Below the pieces are notes generated by a model. It was not told where the DNA came from. It searched no databases and was given only the letters and a program-made list of their open reading frames with translations. Positions 1 to 5,089 of a stretch of DNA of 6,108 nt are shown in pieces. Source of the DNA: Corynebacterium sp. GTDB lineage: Bacteria > Actinomycetota > Actinomycetes > Mycobacteriales > Mycobacteriaceae. Position 1 is the first letter of the stretch, and every line of letters starts with the position of its first letter. A program made the translations under genes and the position numbers. Location: the NCBI GenBank assembly GCA_030450335.1, contig JAKDIS010000139.1, forward strand, positions 1 through 6,108. The letters run 5' to 3'.

Positions 1-34
1 GGGAGAGCACAGGGAGAGAGTGGGAGAGGGAGAG
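1..34 (+). repeat. GGGAGAG purine repeat, four copies
   Basis: GGGAGAG occurs at 1-7, 12-18, 22-28 and 28-34, the last two sharing one G. The copies start 11, 10 and 6 nt apart, so this is an irregular repeat and not a simple microsatellite. The four GGG runs are separated by 8, 7 and 3 nt, close to the usual spacing rule for an intramolecular G-quadruplex, though the first gap is slightly long. The tract may extend left of the window. Confidence 0.6.
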
Positions 35-112
35 TGCCCCGGTGAGTCACCCTCATCCTAGGCAGGGACCGGTGGCCGGGCAACGTGACGGGCACGAGTG
101 CGGCGGCTGGCC
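1..112. other. Purine-rich region upstream of the polysaccharide operon, no convincing gene
   Basis: Positions 1-34 are almost pure purine on the plus strand and contain four copies of GGGAGAG, starting at 1, 12, 22 and 28. The glycosyltransferase frame is open back to the window edge, and a GTG at 42 could formally start it. The residues that would be added look like low-complexity translation of non-coding DNA and lie before the first beta strand of the GT-B fold, so I treat the stretch as upstream region. The frame starting at base 1 is also open until a TGA at 43-45; the tail of an upstream gene cannot be excluded from so short a piece. Confidence 0.45.
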
Positions 113-118
113 TACAAT
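113..118 (+). promoter_or_regulatory. -10 promoter element (TACAAT) for a leaderless transcript
   Basis: TACAAT fits the actinobacterial -10 consensus TAnnnT. It ends 7 nt before the ATG at 126, which puts the expected transcription start at or within a base of that ATG. No Shine-Dalgarno sequence precedes the ATG, consistent with leaderless translation, which is common in Mycobacterium and Corynebacterium. No good -35 box is seen at 16-18 nt spacing; a partial TGAC match at 86-89 is too far away. The promoter would drive the three-gene plus-strand operon. Confidence 0.6.
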
Positions 119-125
119 GTGCCCC

Positions 126-1388
126 ATGTCCAATGTCGACAGGTCCCTCACCCTGCCGTCGGAAGCCAGGACACTCTGGGTCCACTGGGGTCGCACAGGC
201 GGCGGCCCCCGGTTCCTCGCCGATCTCGTCGACGGCGACACCGACTCCACCAGGGCGTTCCAGGCTTCCGCTGAGCACGAGTCAGCGCAATCAGCGCAGG
301 CACCTTCCCCAGCGTCCTTCCTCTCCTACAACCCCGACGCGGAGATCGCACCGCGGTTCGCCGCGCAGGCCCGCGGCGGTGTGCCGGCGTTCCCGGTGCC
401 CACCTACAACTCCACCGCCGGGGTGGTCCTCGGGCTTCCCCGGCTGCTGCTCAACGCGGTGCGTCTGCGCCGGTGGATCCGTTCACACCGGATCGAACGG
501 GTGGTCTGCGTGATGGAGAGCGTCTACCAGTCGCTCGCCCTGCCGCTGCTCATCCCGCGCGACGTGGAGTACGTGGCCTGCATCCACGACGGTTCCGCCC
601 ACCCGGGCGAGGGCAACGTGGTCCAGGCGGTGGGCCGGCGCAATGAACTGCGCCGCGCCGACCGCGTCGTCACCTTCTCCTCGGCGGTCACCGACGTGCT
701 CGCCGGGCAGGTGGACGTGCCGGTCTCCACCGGCAGCCACCCGCCGTTCGACCTGCAGGACGCCGCGACCACGCCGCGCGAGCTGCCGCCGGCGGGCCTG
801 CCCGGCGGGGTGCCGGTCATCGGCCTGTTCGGCCGGCTGCAGAAGTACAAGGGCATCGACGTCGCACTCGAGGCGATGGAGATCCTGCGCGGGCGGGACG
901 CACCGTCCTGCGAACTGCACATCATCGGCTCCGGCCCGGAGGAGCGCCTGCGCGAGACCCCGCTGGGGCAACAGGCCACCTGGGACAACCGGTGGATCCC
1001 GGAGGACGAGGTCACCGAGGTGGTGCGTGGTTTCGACATCATGCTGCTGCCCTACACCGAGGCCAGCCAGTCCGGCCCGGTGACCCTGGCACTGGCCCAC
1101 GCGGTGCCGTGCGTGGGGACGCCCGTCGGCGCGATCCCCGACCAGGTCGAGGGCTTCGGCGTGGTCGCAGAATCCGCCTCCCCGGAGGCCGTGGCCGATG
1201 CCGTGGAGTCGCTGCTGCGCGACCCGCAGCGCTACCGGGAGCTCTCCGCCGGGGCGATCCGCCGCGTCGCCGAGCAGCCCGACTGGTCGGACCTGGCGGA
1301 ACTGATCCGCGCCGGGGACGCCGCCTACGCAGAAGGCGCAGCCGGTGCTGCAGAAGGCGCACAGGACAAGCAGGAGGTGCGCCCGTGA
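126..1388 (+). CDS. GT4-type glycosyltransferase of polysaccharide biosynthesis
   Basis: A 420-residue protein of the GT-B fold, predicted to move a sugar from an activated nucleotide donor to a lipid-linked polysaccharide intermediate at the cytoplasmic face of the membrane. The first beta strand and glycine-rich loop are visible at residues 17-30 (LWVHWGRTGGGPRF). An HDGSAHPGE stretch follows at 154-162. The C-terminal Rossmann domain begins near 233 with GLFGRLQKYKG and contains LHIIGSGPEE. The donor-site motif EASQSGP is at 312-318 and is followed by GTPVGAIPDQV. The ATG at 126 is preferred because the fold begins soon after it and a -10 element lies 7 nt upstream. ATG at 117 and GTG at 42 are in-frame alternatives. 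The C-terminal tail is alanine/glutamate-rich with a duplicated AEGA. The stop overlaps the next gene's start, so translation is probably coupled. Donor and acceptor sugars cannot be read from the sequence. Confidence 0.9.
   Translation: MSNVDRSLTLPSEARTLWVHWGRTGGGPRFLADLVDGDTDSTRAFQASAEHESAQSAQAPSPASFLSYNPDAEIAPRFAAQARGGVPAFPVPTYNSTAGVVLGLPRLLLNAVRLRRWIRSHRIERVVCVMESVYQSLALPLLIPRDVEYVACIHDGSAHPGEGNVVQAVGRRNELRRADRVVTFSSAVTDVLAGQVDVPVSTGSHPPFDLQDAATTPRELPPAGLPGGVPVIGLFGRLQKYKGIDVALEAMEILRGRDAPSCELHIIGSGPEERLRETPLGQQATWDNRWIPEDEVTEVVRGFDIMLLPYTEASQSGPVTLALAHAVPCVGTPVGAIPDQVEGFGVVAESASPEAVADAVESLLRDPQRYRELSAGAIRRVAEQPDWSDLAELIRAGDAAYAEGAAGAAEGAQDKQEVRP
1329..1361 (+). repeat. 12-bp direct repeat in the glycosyltransferase tail
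   Basis: GCAGAAGGCGCA occurs at 1329-1340 and 1350-1361, in the same reading frame with a period of 21 bp (7 codons). It gives an AEGA duplication in the low-complexity C-terminal tail, outside the catalytic domain. It is probably a slippage-derived, functionally neutral tail. Confidence 0.7.
1372..1377 (+). promoter_or_regulatory. Strong ribosome binding site of the pyruvyl transferase gene
   Basis: AGGAGG lies inside the last codons of the glycosyltransferase gene, 7 nt before a GTG at 1385. This decides the start of the downstream gene, whose GTG shares bases with the upstream TGA (GTGA overlap). Confidence 0.85.
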
Positions 1389-2758
1389 CCTCTCTCGTGA
1401 GCTCACCCGTGAACACCGTCCGTACCGTCCTGAGCGAGCACACCCCGGCCGAGATCGCCCGCGCCGTGGCCCACCGGGCGTCCTCCGTGGACCGGTTGAT
1501 GGCGCTGGAACGCCGCGCGTCCCTGACGCTCGCCGGACGTGGCACCACAGGACGTGGCACCACAGGACGCGGGAGTGCAGGACGCCGCGCCGCGGCCACC
1601 CGCCCCGTCGACCTGCTGGTCACCACCGTCGGCAACGGCAACATCGGTGACCAGGCCATGTTCGAGGCAGCGTTGGGCAAACTGGGCAAGCTCGGCGCGA
1701 CGTCGGGCGGCCGCATCATCGCCGTCGTCCCCTCCGCCGACGCCTTCACCGTCCCGCCCGTCTACGCCGACCGGGTGACCCTGGTGGAGCTGCCCGCCCT
1801 GACCGACGGCAACCTGCTCACCGCCGGGCTCGCCCGCCGCCGGCTGACCAGCTACTTCCCCACGGCACGCAGCCTCACCGTCATCGGCGCCGACGTCATG
1901 GACGGCGGCTACCAGGGACGCGAGGCCGCACTGCGTCTGCTCGCCCTGGAGCTCGGCGCGCGCGCCGGGCTGGACTGCCGTGTGCTCGGCTTCAGCTGGT
2001 CGGCCCACCCCGACCCCTACGTCCTGCAGCGCTTCCGCGACCTCGACCAGGACGTCCAGCTCTTCGCCCGCGACGCGGTGTCGCGCGAACGCATGGGCGG
2101 CGCGGGCATCGGTGGTGTCGGTCTGGCCGCCGACATCGTGTTCACCCACCGCATCGACGCGGCGTCCACCCCCTTCGGCGACTGGGCAGGGCGGCAGCAG
2201 GACGACGCCCGCCGCGTCGCGGTGGTCAACGTCTCCGGCCTCGTGCTCAAGCGACTGTCCAGGTCGGGCGGCGCGCAGACCTACCTCGACGAGATGGCGG
2301 AGACCGTGCGCCGCCTCGTCGCCCGCGACTGGTCGGTGGTGCTGGTGCCGCACGTGGTGCGCGCCGGCGACGACGACCTCGACGCCTGCCGGCAGGTCCA
2401 CGACCGACTGCAGGACGCCGCCACCGCACCGTACGTGACACTCGCCGACCGGCTGCTCAGCCCGGCGGAGGTGCTCGGCATCGTCACCCACGCCGACGTG
2501 GTGGTCTCCGCGCGCATGCACCTGGGCATCCTGACGCTGTCCAGCGGCCGGCCCTGCGTGCTCTTCGACACCCAGGGCAAGGTCGAGGGCCTGATGCGCG
2601 AGTTCGGGCTGTCCGACTGCGTGCTCGCCCCCGCCGAGACCACCGCCGACCGGCTGGTCGCCATGGTCGACACCGCCCGGGCCGTGGCCCGCGACACCGA
2701 CGCCCTGTCCACCGGGCTGGCCACGATGACGGCGAAGGCCGAACTCAACTTCGCCTGA
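1385..2758 (+). CDS. Polysaccharide pyruvyl transferase family protein
   Basis: A 457-residue protein resembling the polysaccharide pyruvyl transferase family (CsaB/WcaK-like). Known members transfer an enolpyruvyl or pyruvyl group from phosphoenolpyruvate to a sugar of a surface polysaccharide, forming an acidic pyruvate ketal. The family's N-terminal strand and loop are at residues 75-90, including GNGNIGDQ. VIGADVMDGGY is at 166-176, and the C-terminal signature SARMHLG is at 375-381, followed by a small-residue helix and FDTQGK. The first 70 or so residues look like a helical leader plus a repeat linker and are not part of the core fold. The GTG start is chosen for its AGGAGG site and 4-bp overlap with the glycosyltransferase; the frame is open further upstream but only as antisense-like arginine-rich sequence. 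The protein should be cytoplasmic, with no signal peptide or membrane segment seen. The sugar acceptor is unknown, and some family members may have other activities. Confidence 0.88.
   Translation: MTSLVSSPVNTVRTVLSEHTPAEIARAVAHRASSVDRLMALERRASLTLAGRGTTGRGTTGRGSAGRRAAATRPVDLLVTTVGNGNIGDQAMFEAALGKLGKLGATSGGRIIAVVPSADAFTVPPVYADRVTLVELPALTDGNLLTAGLARRRLTSYFPTARSLTVIGADVMDGGYQGREAALRLLALELGARAGLDCRVLGFSWSAHPDPYVLQRFRDLDQDVQLFARDAVSRERMGGAGIGGVGLAADIVFTHRIDAASTPFGDWAGRQQDDARRVAVVNVSGLVLKRLSRSGGAQTYLDEMAETVRRLVARDWSVVLVPHVVRAGDDDLDACRQVHDRLQDAATAPYVTLADRLLSPAEVLGIVTHADVVVSARMHLGILTLSSGRPCVLFDTQGKVEGLMREFGLSDCVLAPAETTADRLVAMVDTARAVARDTDALSTGLATMTAKAELNFA
1535..1579 (+). repeat. Three 15-bp tandem repeats encoding a GRGTT linker
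   Basis: GGACGTGGCACCACA occurs at 1535-1549 and is repeated identically at 1550-1564. A diverged third copy is at 1565-1579. Because 15 is a multiple of three, they are read in frame as GRGTT, GRGTT, GRGSA at residues 51-65 of the pyruvyl transferase, between its N-terminal leader and the catalytic core. Copy number could change by slippage without breaking the frame. Confidence 0.9.
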
Positions 2759-2764
2759 CCCTCC

Positions 2765-2788
2765 CAGCACACCCCTCAGCACACCCCT
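2765..2788 (+). repeat. Two tandem copies of a 12-bp C-rich unit
   Basis: CAGCACACCCCT is present twice head to tail in the 70-bp gap between the pyruvyl transferase and nitroreductase genes. The gap is pyrimidine-rich, with a CCCCTTTTTC run at about 2802-2810. I see no hairpin ahead of that run and no -10 element, so the nitroreductase is probably read through from upstream. Confidence 0.75.
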
Positions 2789-2813
2789 CACCGACGTCCA
2801 CCCCTTTTTCTCC

Positions 2814-2819
2814 GAAAGG
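2814..2819 (+). promoter_or_regulatory. Ribosome binding site of the nitroreductase gene
   Basis: GAAAGG lies 9 nt before the ATG at 2829 and supports that start. It is weaker than the AGGAGG ahead of the pyruvyl transferase gene. Confidence 0.65.
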
Positions 2820-2828
2820 TCTCCGGCC

Positions 2829-3761
2829 ATGATCAACAAAGACTCCCTCCCGCCCGCCGTGCGCAGCCGCCTCGTCTACGCCCGCGACCTGGCCAGGACG
2901 GTGGCCGACAGTGCGTCGGACACCGTGCGGTTCATCAGGTACGGCAAGTGCTCCAACGGCGTCGCGCTGGACTCCGGCGACCCCGGCGTGATCGGCTACC
3001 AGGTTCTCAAGGACACCCACCGCGTGGAGAAGGCCCTGGCGCTGCCCGCCCCCAAGCAACCCTTCGGCAGCGACCTGGTGCCGCGTCTGGCCAAGGGCGT
3101 CGGACGCCTCTCGGACGCCCCGACGTGGGCGCGTCACGACGCCGCCAGCGGGCAGGACGCCCTGACGAGCTGGAACGCCGGCGGCGAGCTCGCCGACGAC
3201 GTCACCCACCTCCCCGAGGCGGCTGGCGCCTCCGGTGAACTGCTCGAACTGCTGCGCAGCCGCTCGAGCGTGCGCAACTTCGACCCGCAGCGTCCGGTGG
3301 ACGAGTCGATCGTGGACGAGGCTGTCGCCGCGGCCGGCGGGGCACCGTCGGTGTGCAACCGCCAGCCCTGGCGCGTGCAGTTCTTCTCCACCCGCGAGGA
3401 CATCGACCGGGTGCTGCGCCACCAGAACGGCAACCGCGGATTCGGGCACACCGTCCCGCTGCTCGCCGTCGTCGCCGTGGACCTGCGCGCCTTCGGCGGT
3501 GCAGGGGAACGCAACCAGGCGTGGGTCGACGGCGGCATCTTCCTCGACGAGCTGATGCTCGCCTTCCACTGCCTGGGGGTGTCGTCGTGCGCGCTGAACC
3601 TGTCGATCCGCTCCGGGGAGTCCCGCGCGCTGCGCGAGGAGATCGGCGCGGACGAGGGCCTGGAGTTCATCTCGATGGCCGCCTTCGGCTACCCGGCCGA
3701 GGGTGCCAGGCACACCCGGTCCACGAACCGTCCGGTCGAGGAACTGCGCAACATCCGGTAA
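2829..3761 (+). CDS. Nitroreductase-family flavoprotein with an N-terminal extension, polysaccharide locus type
   Basis: A 310-residue protein. The C-terminal half (about 136-310) is a nitroreductase-like FMN domain. SRSSVRNFD at 144-152 carries the arginines that normally contact the FMN phosphate, and GAPSVCNRQPW at 171-181 is the second family signature. The usual NAD(P)H-dependent nitroreductase is only about 200 residues, so roughly 135 residues are extra at the N-terminus. That part holds CSNGVALD at 41-48 and HRVEKALALP at 64-73, followed by a PFG triplet. From memory, similar HRxEK extensions occur in nitroreductase-like proteins of surface-polysaccharide loci. No membrane segment is evident, so it is probably cytoplasmic. 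The gene sits 70 bp after the pyruvyl transferase on the same strand and is likely last in the operon. A redox role in modifying the polysaccharide or its precursor is inference; no substrate is known to me. Fold assignment is strong, function weak. Confidence 0.85.
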   Translation: MINKDSLPPAVRSRLVYARDLARTVADSASDTVRFIRYGKCSNGVALDSGDPGVIGYQVLKDTHRVEKALALPAPKQPFGSDLVPRLAKGVGRLSDAPTWARHDAASGQDALTSWNAGGELADDVTHLPEAAGASGELLELLRSRSSVRNFDPQRPVDESIVDEAVAAAGGAPSVCNRQPWRVQFFSTREDIDRVLRHQNGNRGFGHTVPLLAVVAVDLRAFGGAGERNQAWVDGGIFLDELMLAFHCLGVSSCALNLSIRSGESRALREEIGADEGLEFISMAAFGYPAEGARHTRSTNRPVEELRNIR

Positions 3762-3790
3762 CCCCGCTGGCCCACTTCCGGCCCGACGCA

Positions 3791-3829
3791 GCAACCCCAC
3801 AGGATGGTCGCACCAACCTGTGGGGTTGC
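3791..3829. terminator. Perfect-stem hairpin between convergent genes, probable bidirectional terminator
   Basis: GCAACCCCACAGG at 3791-3803 is the exact reverse complement of 3817-3829, a 13-bp stem. Inside it, an A-A mismatch is followed by four more pairs (TGGT/ACCA) around a CGC loop, so the whole 39 nt folds on itself. It lies 29 nt after the nitroreductase stop and 28 nt after the flippase stop read from the other strand. Neither side has a T-run, so it is not a textbook intrinsic terminator. U-less hairpin terminators have been proposed in actinobacteria, and the convergent setting supports this role. Confidence 0.7.
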
Positions 3830-3857
3830 CGTCTGCCTGGGGGACGGGGAGTGGGGG

Positions 3858-5030
3858 CTACTCCGGCTGGGCCGGGCGCAGGCTGGTCCACATGAGGAAG
3901 ACCGCGGTCGCCGACATCACCGACACCACGCCGACGAGCAGGGCGGTGTCGCGCAGGAGCAGCAGGGGGAGCAGCAGCACCAGGCGTCCGAACGCCCAGG
4001 CCAGGTAGTACCGGTTCAACCGCTTCATCAACGGGATCTTCGAGCACATCGCCGAGGGCATCCAGGTCAAGCAGAACACGCTGACCAGGGCCAGCGACAG
4101 GACCGTCACCGAGTCGTCCCCGTGCAGGGAGAACAGCACGGCACCGGCCTGCACCGCCGCACTGGCGGCACCGAGTGCCAGGCCGATGAGCAACGCCTTG
4201 CGGCACCAGGAGCGCTCGCCGGCCACGTCGTCGGCGCGCACGGCCGCGGCGATCTTCGCCTCCACGGGAGGGGCCACGACCTGCTGGGCCAGCGTGCCGA
4301 ACCCGCCGGTGAGGCGCACGACGACCGCCCACAGTTCCTGGTAGGGGCCCAGGAACGGGGTGATGAACCCCTGGAACTGGAAGCCGAACTCCGCCAGCAG
4401 CACCCCGCCGGTGGGGCGTGTGGAGTCGCGTAGCCAGCGCCGGTGCACCTCGTCGGTGAGGGAGCCACGGTCACGCCAGAGGACGTTGAGCAGCTTGTTG
4501 CGGGTGCGCCACAGGATCAGCACGGCCGCGACGAGCGGGTTCAGTCCCGCCACCACGATCAGCCCGGCCTGGAAGGGCACGGCGAAGACGACCACGCAGG
4601 TGGCCACCACGTTCGTCACGCCGAAGACGAGGCGGGCGGTGGAGTAGACGTCCATGCGCTGTTCCTGGGTCGCCACGGCCACGGCCATCACGTACAACCC
4701 GTTGGTGAGCAGCAGCATCGTGGACCAGCCGGTGAGCACCGCCACGGTGTGGGTGTCCGGGGTGAACACCAGGTCGGCCACCAGGCCGACGACCACGAGG
4801 ACCACGGTGACGACGAGCATCGACAACAGCGACAGGGACGTCGCCGCGTCCCGCGAGCCGGTCGAGACCGTGAGGTAGCGGCTGTGGAAACCCAGGATGG
4901 AGGTGCGCGACAGCACGGTGGCGAGCGCCAGCGGCAGCATGAGGTAGGCCAGCTGGCCGGTCTCCTGCCCGATGATGGGCAGCAGCATCGCCAGGAAGTT
5001 CAGGCCCTGGCCGAACAGGGCGGGGCCCAT
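3858..5030 (-). CDS. Wzx-like polysaccharide flippase (MOP superfamily membrane protein)
   Basis: A 390-residue, very hydrophobic protein from the ATG at 5030, with about eleven or twelve likely membrane helices. Examples from the N-terminus are ALFGQGLNFLAMLLPIIG, QLAYLMLPLALATVL, SMLVVTVVLVVVGLVADLVF and, near the end, YYLAWAFGRLVLLLPLLLL. A charged cytoplasmic loop near residues 173-205 (LWRTRNKLLNVLWRDRG and on) divides it into two halves, as in Wzx-type flippases. Such proteins move undecaprenyl-diphosphate-linked repeat units from the cytoplasmic to the outer face for polymerisation. The length is at the short end for the group. The start is unsure: no Shine-Dalgarno site precedes the ATG at 5030 or an in-frame TTG at 5039, and a CTG at 5093 overlapping the kinase stop would add 21 residues (see findings). 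The gene follows the chain-length regulator/kinase on the same strand, which fits a shared export role. Confidence 0.85.
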   Translation of the reverse strand: MGPALFGQGLNFLAMLLPIIGQETGQLAYLMLPLALATVLSRTSILGFHSRYLTVSTGSRDAATSLSLLSMLVVTVVLVVVGLVADLVFTPDTHTVAVLTGWSTMLLLTNGLYVMAVAVATQEQRMDVYSTARLVFGVTNVVATCVVVFAVPFQAGLIVVAGLNPLVAAVLILWRTRNKLLNVLWRDRGSLTDEVHRRWLRDSTRPTGGVLLAEFGFQFQGFITPFLGPYQELWAVVVRLTGGFGTLAQQVVAPPVEAKIAAAVRADDVAGERSWCRKALLIGLALGAASAAVQAGAVLFSLHGDDSVTVLSLALVSVFCLTWMPSAMCSKIPLMKRLNRYYLAWAFGRLVLLLPLLLLRDTALLVGVVSVMSATAVFLMWTSLRPAQPE

Positions 5031-5044
5031 GCGTAACAACGACG

Positions 5045-5071
5045 AAAACCGGCCGTGAGAACGACCGGTTT
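5045..5071 (-). terminator. Hairpin with short T-run after the kinase gene, possible terminator or attenuator
   Basis: On the minus strand AAACCGG (5071-5065) pairs with CCGGTTT (5052-5046). After one mismatch, three further pairs close a four-base loop (read as GAGA on the plus strand). The right arm ends in TTTT (5048-5045). It begins 18 nt after the kinase stop and ends 14 nt before the flippase ATG, so it could limit read-through into the flippase. The T-run is short and mostly inside the stem. If the flippase starts at the CTG at 5093, this hairpin lies within coding sequence instead. Confidence 0.45.
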
Positions 5072-5089
5072 CCTCGGGTGCGGGGGAGG

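Noticed and set aside
1059..1088. Apparent loss of the second glutamate of the GT4 EX7E motif in the glycosyltransferase
   Set aside because: As I recall, the EASQSG-type subfamily commonly lacks that second acidic residue, so this looks like a subfamily trait and not a defect.
483..1406. Minus-strand open frame opposite the glycosyltransferase gene (307 codons)
   Set aside because: It mirrors the codon bias of the real gene, has no family motifs and is inconsistent with the GT-B signatures on the plus strand.
1403..2839. Long minus-strand open frame opposite the pyruvyl transferase gene (478 codons)
   Set aside because: It is a GC-rich antisense shadow with a Gly/Val/His/Asp-rich composition and no recognisable motif, while the plus-strand gene has clear family signatures, a ribosome binding site and operon context.
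2745..3800. Minus-strand open frame opposite the nitroreductase gene (351 codons)
   Set aside because: Its composition is that of an antisense shadow, and it would run through part of the convergent hairpin; the plus strand carries the FMN-binding motifs.
3804..5036. Two plus-strand open frames opposite the flippase gene
   Set aside because: They encode His/Gln/Gly/Arg-rich low-complexity sequence, as expected from the complement of a gene rich in Leu, Val and Ala codons. The minus strand encodes clear membrane helices.
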